Assembly (NCBI RefSeq): GCF_004682055.1
Contig: NZ_QUZU01000044.1
Location: 1 to 47,762, forward strand
Reading direction: 5' to 3'
Length of the DNA stretch: 47,762 nucleotides
Source of the DNA: Pseudomonas kairouanensis
Lineage (GTDB): Bacteria > Pseudomonadota > Gammaproteobacteria > Pseudomonadales > Pseudomonadaceae
How positions within the stretch are numbered: the first letter of the stretch is position 1; each line of letters begins with the position of its first letter. Position numbers and translations under genes: made by a program. Under the pieces are notes generated by a model. That model saw only the letters and a program-made list of their open reading frames with translations. It was not told the DNA's origin and ran no database searches. Below are positions 8,569-16,876 of the stretch, piece by piece.

Positions 8569-9554
8569 AGGGCGCGCCTGGCAAGAAAGAGGAAGAACGG
8601 CGCGCCAATCAGCGCGGTGACCACACCGGCCGGTGTCTCTACCGGGAACGCCACGGCGCGGCTGAGCAGGTCGGCGCCCAGTACGATCACCGCGCCCAAT
8701 GCCGCACTCAACGGGATCAGCCAGCGGTAGTCGTTGCCCAGGAACTGGCGCAGGATGTTCGGCGCGATCAGCCCGACAAAGCCAATCGGCCCCACTGCGC
8801 AAACGCTCGCCCCCACCAGCAACAGGCTGGCGATAAACACCTGCAAGCGCAGGCTGGCGATGCCCACACCCAGGGAGCGTGCAGCGTCTTCGCCAAGGTT
8901 GATCAGGTTCAGGCGCGGCGCGCACCACAGCGCCCACAGGCCGCCGATCAGGGTGCACGGCCACAGCAGCTGCACCTGTGCTGCCCCCACATTGGCCAGG
9001 GAACCGGCCAGCCAGTTGAGTACGCTTTGCGCCTGGGCTTCGACCAGAATCACCGTGAGGCGGGTCAAGGCCGCGCACAGCGCCGCCACGGCGACACCGG
9101 CCAGCACCAGGCGGCCTTGGGCAGTGGTCGGCGACCAGGCGCCGCCCAGGCTGAACACGGTGACCCAGGCCAGCCCGCCGCCCAGGCAGGTCATCAGCAA
9201 CGCGCCACCGGCGAACGGCGGTGCGACCAACCCAGTGGAGAACAACGCCAACCCCAGCGCCGCCCCCGCCGTCACACCAAACAACGACGGCGACGCCAGA
9301 CGGTTGCGGGTAATGCCCTGCATCAACGCACCGGCCAGGCCCAGGCAGGCACCGACCAATGCCGCGCACACTGCACGGGGCACGCGCAACTGGGCGACGA
9401 TGTAGGCCATATTGCCGCCCACGCTGCCCTGATGCACCAGGCCGTTCCACGCGTCTGTCGCCGTAATGGTGAACGGCGACCAGCTGTACAGCGCGAACCA
9501 GAACAACACCGCCCCCAGCAGCACAATGCCGAGGGCAGCCACACTGCGCTGCAC
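8565..9554 (-). CDS. fecC: FecCD-family iron-chelate ABC permease, FecC-like
   Basis: A 329-aa polytopic inner-membrane permease that pairs with FecD. Family marks are AQLRVPRAVCAALVGACLGLAGALMQGITRNRLASPSLFG near residues 54-93 and AVGPIGFVGLIAPNILRQFLG, with ETPAGVVTALIGAPFFLFL at the C-terminus. It starts with GTG at 9554, two bases after the fecB stop; no in-frame ATG lies closer, and the GTG protein has the expected length. The first transmembrane segment begins at about residue 5. Translational coupling to fecB is likely. Confidence 0.87.
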   Translation of the reverse strand: MQRSVAALGIVLLGAVLFWFALYSWSPFTITATDAWNGLVHQGSVGGNMAYIVAQLRVPRAVCAALVGACLGLAGALMQGITRNRLASPSLFGVTAGAALGLALFSTGLVAPPFAGGALLMTCLGGGLAWVTVFSLGGAWSPTTAQGRLVLAGVAVAALCAALTRLTVILVEAQAQSVLNWLAGSLANVGAAQVQLLWPCTLIGGLWALWCAPRLNLINLGEDAARSLGVGIASLRLQVFIASLLLVGASVCAVGPIGFVGLIAPNILRQFLGNDYRWLIPLSAALGAVIVLGADLLSRAVAFPVETPAGVVTALIGAPFFLFLARRAL

Positions 9555-9556
9555 GC

Positions 9557-10477
9557 TTATTGGCTCAGTACGGCTTTGCCGCCTTTAAGAATCGCCAGGG
9601 CATCTTCGGCGATCTGCTCCGAAGCCAGCACACCCCGGTTGCGCGCCCAGCTGTCGCCATCCACTTCGGCCACATGCTGGTTGCGTACGGCGCCGAGCAC
9701 TTGCCACAGTGGCTGCTTGCTCCAGGTGTCGACGATGCTCGGGCGGCGGTAGTGGCCCACCAGCAACCAGCCGGGGTCCAGCGCCAGCAGTTGCTCCAGG
9801 CTGACGAATTCGGTGGGCGCGGCGTTGGCCCGCACGCTCGGTACTTTCAGGCCGATGGCTTGCAGCACGCTGCCGGCATAGGAGTCCGGGCCGTGCACGG
9901 AGAAGCTGTCTTCACGGGCAACACCGAACAACACGCTGGCGCCAGCGGGAATCTGCAGGGCGATGGCCTTGAGGTTCTCGCGGTTTTTCTGGATGCGCGC
10001 TTGCATTTGCGGGCTCTTGCCCAGGGCCTTGCCGATCAGCTCGGCGGACTTGAGGCTGCCCTCATAGTTCTCACCCCGCGACGGCAGCAACAGGGTCGGC
10101 GCGATGCTTGCCAGGTCGCTGTACAAGGCCTGGTGACGGTTGAGGTCGGCCACGATCAGGTCCGGCTTGAGCCGGGCGATTTCCTCGATGCTTGGCTGGG
10201 AGCGCAGGCCCACCGACTTCCACTGGCCGATAGCCTGGCGTACACGGGGCAATACGCGGTTGGCGTCGCCATCATCGGCGGCGCCGACCGGGGTCACATC
10301 AACGGCGGCGAGGCTGTCGAGAAAGGAAAACTCCAACACCACTACGCGCTTGGGCGCATCCGGCAGATGCACCGAGTGTTGGCCGTCGTTGAGGTCGATG
10401 GGGGCAGCGCTCAGCACGCTTGAAGAGAACGCCAGCACACAGGCGGCCAGGGTGGGGATAGAGCGCAGCAATCGCAT
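9557..10477 (-). CDS. fecB: Iron-chelate periplasmic binding protein, FecB-like
   Basis: A 306-aa periplasmic binding protein that hands ferric chelate to FecCD. Residues 1-24 form a signal peptide ending LSAA. The body follows E. coli FecB closely: KRVVVLEFSFLDSLAAVDVTPVGAADD, SVGLRSQPSIEEIARLKPDLIVAD, SIAPTLLLPSR, and SWARNRGVLASEQIAEDAL. The ATG at 10477 has a GAGG Shine-Dalgarno. It is the first gene of fecBCDE; upstream are a Fur-box candidate (10562-10580) and a REPIN, then the receptor gene in the same orientation. No fecI/fecR pair is found around it, so regulation is probably Fur-only or through a distant sigma factor. Confidence 0.88.
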   Translation of the reverse strand: MRLLRSIPTLAACVLAFSSSVLSAAPIDLNDGQHSVHLPDAPKRVVVLEFSFLDSLAAVDVTPVGAADDGDANRVLPRVRQAIGQWKSVGLRSQPSIEEIARLKPDLIVADLNRHQALYSDLASIAPTLLLPSRGENYEGSLKSAELIGKALGKSPQMQARIQKNRENLKAIALQIPAGASVLFGVAREDSFSVHGPDSYAGSVLQAIGLKVPSVRANAAPTEFVSLEQLLALDPGWLLVGHYRRPSIVDTWSKQPLWQVLGAVRNQHVAEVDGDSWARNRGVLASEQIAEDALAILKGGKAVLSQ

Positions 10478-10561
10478 GACGTGGACCTCGGCGTTGAAAC
10501 ACCCAGGCTAGACAGGCCTGGGAAAACGGCGGGTACTATTCCACATCGGGGCGATGTGATC

Positions 10562-10580
10562 AAAAAACATTCTCATTGGG
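10562..10580 (-). promoter_or_regulatory. Fur-box candidate upstream of fecB
   Basis: Read on the minus strand the 19-mer is CCCAATGAGAATGTTTTTT. It contains the AATGAGAAT core of gammaproteobacterial Fur boxes (consensus GATAATGATAATCATTATC); the 3' half is degenerate. It lies 85-103 bases upstream of the fecB start, in the right place for iron repression. By eye only. Confidence 0.5.
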
Positions 10581-10613
10581 GTGATAAAGCGATAGCTGAC
10601 ACTGCTGGGTAAA

Positions 10614-10702
10614 TGTGGGAGGGGGCTTGCTCCCGATAGCGGTGGGTCAGTCACTTTATCTGTGGCTGATCCACCGCTATCGGGAGCAAGCCCCCTCCCA
10701 CA
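10614..10702. repeat. REPIN (REP doublet)
   Basis: Perfect 32-nt inverted arms at 10614-10645 and 10671-10702 (core GGGAGGGGGCTTGCTCCCGA) with a 25-nt spacer. It lies between the receptor stop and fecB. A transcript crossing it would fold into a very long hairpin, which may act as a 3'-end stabiliser or attenuator separating receptor mRNA from fecBCDE. Confidence 0.92.
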
Positions 10703-10735
10703 CAAATCTGTACACACAGTGAGATCGGCGTCTGG

Positions 10736-13123
10736 TTAGAAATCCACGGTGGCCGAGAGCAGGTAGGTACGCGGTGTGGCCAGGGTCAGGCCCGGCTCGC
10801 TGTCATCCGAGGCGCCGGCCGAGCTCCAGTAGCGCTTGTCCGCCACGTTCTCCACATTTGCCCGCAGGGTGACGTTCTTGTCGTCCACTTTGAAGGCATA
10901 GCGTGCGCCAACGTCGATGCGGTTCCAGGCGTCGATCTCCTTAACGTTGGACTGGTCCAGATACTGCGAGCTGGAGTGGATGCCACGGCTGGTGAGCGTC
11001 AGGCCTTCCAGGCCCGGCACGTCCCATTCGGCACCCAGGTTGACGTTGTACTTGGGGGTGGCCGGTGCGCGGTTGCCGTCCCAGGCGCCGTTGGTGGTGT
11101 CTTTGAGTTTGCTGTCGATATACATCACGCCGCCGAGCAGACGCACGCCCTTGAGCGGTTCGCCGAACGCACTCAGTTCCACACCGGTGTTCTGGCGCTT
11201 GCCGTTGGGGCCGAACAGCACCGTGGTGGCATTGGTTTCATAGGCCGGCTGCTTGATGCGGAACACGGCGGCGGTGACGGCGAAGGCACCGGCGTCGTAC
11301 TTGGCACCCACTTCTACCTGGCGGCTGATGAAGGGCGGGAAGATCTGGTCTTCGTTGCGCGAGGTGGACGGCGCGATCTTGCCCTGGCTCAGGCCTTCCA
11401 TGTAGTTGGCGTACAGCGACAGCTTGTCGGTGGCCTTGAACAGCAGGCCGCCGGAGGGCGAGACTTTTTCTTCGTCGTAGCCGGTGTCGCCTTTGATGCC
11501 GTTGTTCCAGTCCGTCACCTTGACCCGCTGCCAGCGTGCGCCAAGGGTCAGTAGCAGACGGTCGTCGAAGAAGCCCAGGGTGTCGGACAAGGCCACGCCG
11601 CTGAATTTGTTCTCGGTGTACACCTTGGCGTCCTGGCGGGTGGCCGTGGTCGGCGTGGGGGTTTGCACCGGGTCATACAGGTTATTGCCGTTCACCGTCG
11701 CGTAACGGGCGCCGCCGTTGGTGAAGTCCATGTCGAAGTAGCTGGCGGCCAGGTTGACCTCATGGCTCACCGAGCCGGTATGGAACCAGTTGCGCACACC
11801 GGCGTTGTAGGTGCGTACGTTTTCGTCCCGGGTAAAGTCCCGCGGCGACACACTGAAATTGCCCGCGGCGTTGGTCACCGAGACCGCATGGCGCAGGAAC
11901 TCGTGGTTGCTTTTACGCGCACCGAAACCGCCGTACAGCATCACGTCATCGCTTACATCATATTCAGCGTTGAACGTGCCGAAGGTGTCCTTGGTGCGGG
12001 CTTTGCTCCAGGATTGCGCATAGTTGCGGCGCACGTCGTTGGCGCTGGGCACAGGCGCAGCGGCCGCGACCTGCACACGTTCCTGGGGCGCATCGGTGTC
12101 ACGTTCGGTGTGGCCAATATCGGTGGACAGGCGCAGGCGCTCGCCACGGAAGTCCAGGCCCAGCACCGCCATTTCGCGGTCAACGCTCTGGTGGTCCCAG
12201 GTGGTATCGCCAGACTGCTTAACGCCGTTGAAGCGGATGCCGAATTTATTGTCTTCGCCGAAACGTCGGCCCACATCCACCGCGCCACCGGCCTGGCTGT
12301 CGGAGGCCCAGGTGCCGGTGAACGAGTTGATGTCCTTGTCGGTGGCACGCTTGGGCACCACGTTGATCCCGCCGCCCACGCTGCCACGGGGCGAGATGCC
12401 GTTGATCAACTGGGTGGGGCCTTTGAAGATATCGACGCGGTCGGCCATTTCCATGTCGATGGTGTAGGTCGGCAGCACGCCGTACAGGCCGTTATAAGAC
12501 ACATCACTGTTGAACAGGCTGAACCCACGGATGGTGAACTGCTCGTAACGCCCACCGGCAGGGTTGGTGGCGCGCACCGAGGGGTCGCTGGCGATCAGGT
12601 CGCCGAGGGTGCGGGCCTGCTGGTTTTTCACCGTTTCCTGGGTGTAGGTGGTCATGCTGAACGGCGTTTCCATAAAGTCCCGCGTGCCCAACAGGCCTTG
12701 GGAGCCACGCCGCGCCACTTGGCCCCCGGCATAGGTATCGCCGTCGTACAGACCGGTGGTGCCAAGGATCGAAGTGGGCGCCAGTTCCAGGCTGCTGCCC
12801 TCCGGCACCGGCACCAACCTGTAGGCCTGCTCGCCCATGGGTTGCAGTTGCAGGCCGGAGCCTTGCAGCAGGCGCGCAAAGCCCTCTTCCACGCCGAACT
12901 CACCGGACAGGCCACTGCTGCTGCGCCCACTGACCAACGCCGGGTCCACCGACAGATTGACCCCCGCCAAACCGGCAAACCGGGTCAGCGCTGCGCTCAG
13001 GCTGCCGGCCGGCACCTGGTAGCTGCGGCGGGCGTCATCGGCATAGCTGACGGACGCGAAAAACGGGCTGGCGCTGAGGCTCAGCAGCAGGCTCAGTTTG
13101 AGCAAGGGGCGGACTACGGGCAT
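10736..13123 (-). CDS. TonB-dependent siderophore receptor with STN signalling domain
   Basis: A 795-aa receptor from the ATG at 13123, which starts a clear signal peptide (MPVVRPLLKLSLLLSLSASP, then ASVSYA). An in-frame TTG at 13174 would add 17 residues in front of the signal peptide and is disfavoured. After the signal comes an STN (secretin/TonB short N-terminal) domain, about residues 30-105 (YQVPAGSLSAALTRFAGLAG; GEFGVEEGFARLLQGSGLQL), then plug (VDIFKGPTQLINGISPRGSVGGGINVVPKRA) and barrel with terminal Phe. The plug looks more like hydroxamate-type receptors (FhuE/FoxA/FiuA group) than FecA. It is followed in the same direction by fecBCDE. An STN domain normally works with a FecI/FecR pair, but none is adjacent. 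The ligand is unassigned. Confidence 0.9.
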   Translation of the reverse strand: MPVVRPLLKLSLLLSLSASPFFASVSYADDARRSYQVPAGSLSAALTRFAGLAGVNLSVDPALVSGRSSSGLSGEFGVEEGFARLLQGSGLQLQPMGEQAYRLVPVPEGSSLELAPTSILGTTGLYDGDTYAGGQVARRGSQGLLGTRDFMETPFSMTTYTQETVKNQQARTLGDLIASDPSVRATNPAGGRYEQFTIRGFSLFNSDVSYNGLYGVLPTYTIDMEMADRVDIFKGPTQLINGISPRGSVGGGINVVPKRATDKDINSFTGTWASDSQAGGAVDVGRRFGEDNKFGIRFNGVKQSGDTTWDHQSVDREMAVLGLDFRGERLRLSTDIGHTERDTDAPQERVQVAAAAPVPSANDVRRNYAQSWSKARTKDTFGTFNAEYDVSDDVMLYGGFGARKSNHEFLRHAVSVTNAAGNFSVSPRDFTRDENVRTYNAGVRNWFHTGSVSHEVNLAASYFDMDFTNGGARYATVNGNNLYDPVQTPTPTTATRQDAKVYTENKFSGVALSDTLGFFDDRLLLTLGARWQRVKVTDWNNGIKGDTGYDEEKVSPSGGLLFKATDKLSLYANYMEGLSQGKIAPSTSRNEDQIFPPFISRQVEVGAKYDAGAFAVTAAVFRIKQPAYETNATTVLFGPNGKRQNTGVELSAFGEPLKGVRLLGGVMYIDSKLKDTTNGAWDGNRAPATPKYNVNLGAEWDVPGLEGLTLTSRGIHSSSQYLDQSNVKEIDAWNRIDVGARYAFKVDDKNVTLRANVENVADKRYWSSAGASDDSEPGLTLATPRTYLLSATVDF

Positions 13124-13197
13124 TGGAGGAAGCTCTCGATTTTGTTCACTTACCTGGAATGACCGGTGAAGCAAAAAAAAGGGACAGGCTTTTTGAT

Positions 13198-14124
13198 TTA
13201 TTTTTCACCGCCGCCAAATACCTCGCGTTGTTGCGCGGCCATTTCCAGCAGCGCGTCCACCACCACCCGCACCTTGGGTTGCACGTAGCGGGTATGAGGC
13301 CAGATCACGTGGATCGGCATGGTCGCCCCCGCGCAGTCGTCGAGCACCGTCACCAAGGCGCCACTGCGCAAGTGTTCGGCCACCAACCAGGTGGGCAATT
13401 GGCACAGGCCGCCACCGTCGAGGGTGGCACGCAACATCATCTCGCCGTCGCCGAACTCATGGCGCACGCGTATTTCCTGCTCGTGCACGCTGCCTTTGGC
13501 GTTTTTCAGCAGCCAGCGCTTACGCAGCCCGACACGCCAGCCGATGATGCAATCGTGGGTCAGCAAATCGGCCGGGCTCAGCAGGGGCGGCGCCTTGCTC
13601 AGGTACTGTGGCGCAGTGCAGATCACCAGGCGTTGCTCACCGAGGCGGCGAGCGACCAACTCGGGGTCATCCTTGAGTTCACCGATCCGCACCGCCAGGT
13701 CGATGCCGTCGTTGACCATATCGACCTTGCGCTCGCCAAACGTGAGGGTCAGGTCCAGTTGCGCATACCGACCGGCCAAGGTGATCAGCAGCGGCGCGAT
13801 ATGCCGACGGCCAAACGCGGCGGGCAGGTCGATCCGCACGCGGCCCTTGGGCTGGGCGACACCGCTGAGGAAACTGCCCTCGACGCCGCGCAACTCCTCC
13901 ATCACCCGCAGGCAACTGGCCAGGTAAACCTCGCCCTCGTGGGTCAGGCTCAGCTTGCGCGTGCTGCGGTGCAGCAACTGGATGCCCAGGCGCTTCTCCA
14001 GCCGCGTGACGCTCTTGCCCACCGCTGAGCTGGTGACCCCCAGTTGCAAGGCCGCAGCAGTAAAGCTGCCCAGTTGGGCAGCCAGGATAAATTCAGGGAT
14101 GCCATCAAATTGAAGGGTTTCCAT
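13198..14124 (-). CDS. LysR family transcriptional regulator
   Basis: A 308-aa LysR-type regulator. The winged HTH spans about residues 5-65 (FILAAQLGSFTAAALQLGVTSSAVGKSVTRLEKRLGIQLLHRSTR), followed by a periplasmic-binding-like effector domain (KGRVRIDLPAAFGRRHIAPLL; MVNDGIDLAVRIGEL). This belongs to the large subgroup that controls divergent oxidoreductase genes in pseudomonads. It diverges from the SnoaL-like/OYE pair at 14257, and a 26-bp inverted repeat lies between (14191-14216). The inducer is unknown; an electrophilic enal or enone handled by the reductase is a reasonable guess. Confidence 0.9.
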   Translation of the reverse strand: METLQFDGIPEFILAAQLGSFTAAALQLGVTSSAVGKSVTRLEKRLGIQLLHRSTRKLSLTHEGEVYLASCLRVMEELRGVEGSFLSGVAQPKGRVRIDLPAAFGRRHIAPLLITLAGRYAQLDLTLTFGERKVDMVNDGIDLAVRIGELKDDPELVARRLGEQRLVICTAPQYLSKAPPLLSPADLLTHDCIIGWRVGLRKRWLLKNAKGSVHEQEIRVRHEFGDGEMMLRATLDGGGLCQLPTWLVAEHLRSGALVTVLDDCAGATMPIHVIWPHTRYVQPKVRVVVDALLEMAAQQREVFGGGEK

Positions 14125-14190
14125 CGCTGCCGCCCCACAGAAAACCTCGATTCTAGCCTGACAGGATGAACTGAACGTACTTTTCCCGAA

Positions 14191-14216
14191 TTATTCCAAC
14201 CGCCACGCTGGAATAA
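14191..14216. promoter_or_regulatory. LysR-type operator, 26-bp inverted repeat
   Basis: TTATTCCA and TGGAATAA are perfect complements with a 10-nt spacer. The size and T...A outline fit LysR recognition sites. It lies 41-66 bases upstream of the SnoaL-like start and 67-92 bases upstream of the LysR start, between the divergent genes. Assignment to this LysR is positional inference. Confidence 0.7.
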
Positions 14217-14256
14217 GCTAGGTGCCACTGTTCAATGACCACCCCAGCGAGGTCCC

Positions 14257-14697
14257 ATGACCGCCGATCTAAACCGCCTTGTCAGCCTGGAAGCGATTCG
14301 CAACCTGCGCCTGCGCTACTGCCATCATCTCGACGCCAACCGCATGGATGCGCTGGCGCAGTTATTTACCGAAGACGCCATTTGCCAGGTCGACCGCGCC
14401 GGCTGGACCGGCCGCGACGCCATCAAGGCGGGCTTGTCCCAGGCCTTTCGTGATTTTGATACCGAGCAACGCGGCGAGTACCCCTTCCTGCATGCGGTGT
14501 CCAACCATTGGATCGAGTTCCTCGACGAAGACCACGCCGAGGGCCGCTGCTACCTGACCGACTTCGTCACCCAGCGCCCGGCCGGGGACAGCCCCTTACT
14601 GCTGCTTGGCCTGTACGTCGATGAATACCGCCGCGTACAGGGCCAATGGCTGATCAGCCGCACGCGCCTGGACGTGGTGTGGCCCGCACGTTCCTGA
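14257..14697 (+). CDS. SnoaL-like / NTF2-fold protein
   Basis: A 146-aa cytoplasmic protein with the NTF2/SnoaL_4 pattern: VSLEAIRNLRLRYCHHLDANRMDALAQLFTEDAICQVD at the start, a GRDAIKAG turn, HAVSNHWIEFLDEDHAEGRCYL in the sheet, and a terminal strand WLISRTRLDVVW. This small alpha+beta barrel family includes polyketide cyclases, dehydratases and ring-hydroxylating-dioxygenase-like small subunits; the exact reaction cannot be read from sequence. The ATG at 14257 follows GGTCCC; an alternative upstream ATG (14235) is out of frame. The next gene starts 26 bases downstream, so it forms an operon with the old-yellow-enzyme reductase, probably under the divergent LysR. Confidence 0.75.
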   Translation: MTADLNRLVSLEAIRNLRLRYCHHLDANRMDALAQLFTEDAICQVDRAGWTGRDAIKAGLSQAFRDFDTEQRGEYPFLHAVSNHWIEFLDEDHAEGRCYLTDFVTQRPAGDSPLLLLGLYVDEYRRVQGQWLISRTRLDVVWPARS

Positions 14698-14723
14698 ACC
14701 CTCATCACTGGCGGAGAATCCCC

Positions 14724-15851
14724 ATGAGTACCCTATTCAAGCCCTACGACCTTGCCGGCACCCCGCTGGCCAACCGCGTGGTCATGGCCCCCATGACCCG
14801 CGCCCGTGCACAGGACGATATCCCGGATGAGCACACCGTTCTCTATTACGCCCAACGTGCCTCGGCCGGGCTGATCATCAGCGAAGGCGCGCCGATCTCC
14901 CGCGAGGGTTGCGGTTACCTGTTCAACCCTGGCTTGTACAACGACGCACAAACCCAGGGCTGGCGCCGGGTCACCGATGCCGTGCATGCCAAGGGCGGCA
15001 AGATCTTCGCGCAGTTGTGGCATGTGGGGCGCATGTCCCATGTGTCGATTCAGCCTGATGGGGGTGCGCCAGTATCATCGGTGGCGGTGGGCGCCGCCCG
15101 CTCGAATGCCTACGCCTGGGTCGCCGAAGGCCAGCCGGGGCCGGTGCAAGCCAGCACCCCGCGTGCACTTGAGACCCATGAAGTGCGCAGGGTGACGGCG
15201 GACTTTGTCGACGCCGCCCGCCGCGCCATGGAGGCGGGGTTTGACGGCATCGAATTGCATGGTGCCAACGGCTATCTGTTCGAACAGTTCCTGAACGGTG
15301 CACTCAACACCCGCACCGATGAGTACGGCGGCTCCATTGCCAACCGCCAGCGTTTGCTGCTGGAAACCCTCGATGCCCTGGCCGCCGAGATCGGCAGCAC
15401 GCGGGTCGGCGTGCGCCTTTCGCCGTTCGGGCGTCTGTTTGATATGCACCCATACGCGCAGGAAGCCCAGGCGTGGTTGAGCCTGGCTGCGGCACTCAAC
15501 GAGCGCAGCCTCGCCTATGTGCATTTGAGCGACCAACTGACCATTGGCGCCGAGGCGATCCCGGCCGGTTTCGCCACGCAGTTTCGTCAGGCCTACCGGG
15601 GCACGCTGATCGCGGCGGGCGGCTTCAACCGTGAATTGGCCGAAGTAGTACTGGAAAAAGGCGACCTGGACCTGGTGGCATTCGGTCGCCCGTTCATCGC
15701 CAACCCCGATTTGGTGGCGCGCATGCAGCACCACTGGCCGCTGGCCGACGCTGATCGCGCCACGTTCTATGGCATCAACGGCAGCCCGACACGGGACTAC
15801 ACCGATTACCCGACGGCAACCGTCACACCGGTACGTGCAACCCGACCTTGA
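14724..15851 (+). CDS. Old yellow enzyme family FMN-dependent alkene reductase
   Basis: A 375-aa flavin oxidoreductase that reduces activated C=C bonds (enals, enones, nitro compounds) with NAD(P)H. The TIM-barrel marks are LANRVVMAPMTRARAQ near residue 15, IISEGAPISREGCGY, QLWHVGRMSH, the substrate-binding His/Asn motif ELHGANGYLFEQFLN (about 175-189) with its Tyr proton donor, EYGGSIANRQR, and the FMN phosphate region LIAAGGFNRELAE...DLVAFGRPFIANPDL. The ATG at 14724 follows GGCGGAG; the in-frame upstream extension overlaps the SnoaL gene and is rejected. Full length for the NemA/XenB group. The physiological substrate is unknown. Confidence 0.92.
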   Translation: MSTLFKPYDLAGTPLANRVVMAPMTRARAQDDIPDEHTVLYYAQRASAGLIISEGAPISREGCGYLFNPGLYNDAQTQGWRRVTDAVHAKGGKIFAQLWHVGRMSHVSIQPDGGAPVSSVAVGAARSNAYAWVAEGQPGPVQASTPRALETHEVRRVTADFVDAARRAMEAGFDGIELHGANGYLFEQFLNGALNTRTDEYGGSIANRQRLLLETLDALAAEIGSTRVGVRLSPFGRLFDMHPYAQEAQAWLSLAAALNERSLAYVHLSDQLTIGAEAIPAGFATQFRQAYRGTLIAAGGFNRELAEVVLEKGDLDLVAFGRPFIANPDLVARMQHHWPLADADRATFYGINGSPTRDYTDYPTATVTPVRATRP

Positions 15852-15906
15852 CTCGATCCAGCGCCACCAGCGTCTCCACATTGGGGAGAGGCGCGGCGGG
15901 ATGAAT

Positions 15907-15953
15907 GTAGTGAGCGGGCTTGCCCCGCGCCGGGGGGCAAGCCCGCTCACTAC
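15907..15953. repeat. REP hairpin
   Basis: A perfect 20-bp inverted repeat, GTAGTGAGCGGGCTTGCCCC at 15907-15926 against its complement at 15934-15953, with a 7-nt loop. It lies after the reductase stop and before the IclR gene. It is a different sequence class (GTGAGCGGGCTTGC) from the GGGAGGGGGC REPINs and may also end the upstream transcript. Confidence 0.9.
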
Positions 15954-16093
15954 AAAAGCAAGTCCGCGCTCAGTTTTTTAAGCCCGATGGTGTTAAGGCT
16001 TCACCCCGCCACAGATCGCGGCTAACCTTGGTCACCGGCCAAGCCTGCGATCCGCGCTTGCCGAACATCATGATTTCGGAAGCTGCTGCCACC

Positions 16094-16876
16094 ATGGATA
16101 TTTCCTCGACTCCTCCCCCGCCCGCCAGCAACAAGGAAAATGCCGGTGGGCGCGTTCAGGTCATCGACCGTTCGATTGTGCTGTTGCGTACCCTCGCCAG
16201 CCTCAAGCATGGCGCCAGTGCGCTGGACCTGGCGCGACTGACCGGCATCGACCGCACTACCATCCACCGCTTGCTCAAGACCCTCACCCACTGGAGCCTG
16301 ATCGAATCCCAGGGCGGTACCTATCGCATCGGCCCGGAGTGCCTGATTTATTCGGCGGCGTACCTTAATCGCCTGAACCTGCGCAAGATCGCCCTGCCCT
16401 ACGCCATCGAGCTGCAACGGGTGATCGGCGAACGCCAAGCGATTGTGTCGCTGTCGGTGCCGGTGGGTGACCAAGTGGTGTTGATCGAACGGATGTGGAC
16501 ACCCACCACGCCCCTCAACGTGATTGTCGACCTGGCCGACCAGTTCCCCATCGACGGCAGCCCCAGCGGCCGTGCGGTGCTGGCCACCTACAGCGAAGCG
16601 GCGGCCCAGGCGATCCTCGGCGACGCGCGCTACGCCAAGGCGCGCCCGGCGCTGGAGTTGATCCGCAGCCAGCAGGACTTTGCGTTTGGCCATGGCGAGT
16701 TCAAACCGGGGCTGTCCTCGGTGGCGTTTCCGATTCGTGTGGAAGGCGGCCAGGCCATTGGCGCGGTGGTGGTTGCGGGCCTGGAGATGGAAGACGAAAC
16801 CCATCCGGCCTCATCACTTGCCAGCCATGTGCGCCGCGCCTGTGAAGGCATTGCGGCGCAGTTGGGCAACCTTTAA
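16094..16876 (+). CDS. IclR family transcriptional regulator
   Basis: A 260-aa regulator. The IclR winged HTH spans about residues 20-80 (VIDRSIVLLRTLASLKHGASALDLARLTGIDRTTIHRLLKTL). The C-terminal effector domain spans about 95-255 (GERQAIVSLSVPVGDQVVLIERM; FPIDGSPSGRAVLATYSE; FAFGHGEFKPGLSSVAFPIRV). I chose the ATG at 16094, which has a GGAAG site about 10 bases upstream; an in-frame ATG at 16070 lacks one. Its stop overlaps the convergent CoA-ligase stop by 4 bases. IclR proteins often control aromatic or fatty-acid catabolism, fitting the adjacent ligase, dehydrogenase and crotonase. Confidence 0.9.
   Translation: MDISSTPPPPASNKENAGGRVQVIDRSIVLLRTLASLKHGASALDLARLTGIDRTTIHRLLKTLTHWSLIESQGGTYRIGPECLIYSAAYLNRLNLRKIALPYAIELQRVIGERQAIVSLSVPVGDQVVLIERMWTPTTPLNVIVDLADQFPIDGSPSGRAVLATYSEAAAQAILGDARYAKARPALELIRSQQDFAFGHGEFKPGLSSVAFPIRVEGGQAIGAVVVAGLEMEDETHPASSLASHVRRACEGIAAQLGNL

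Noticed and set aside
13124..13174. TTG start adding 17 residues to the STN receptor
   Set aside because: The added residues precede a normal signal peptide and there is no ribosome site before the TTG.
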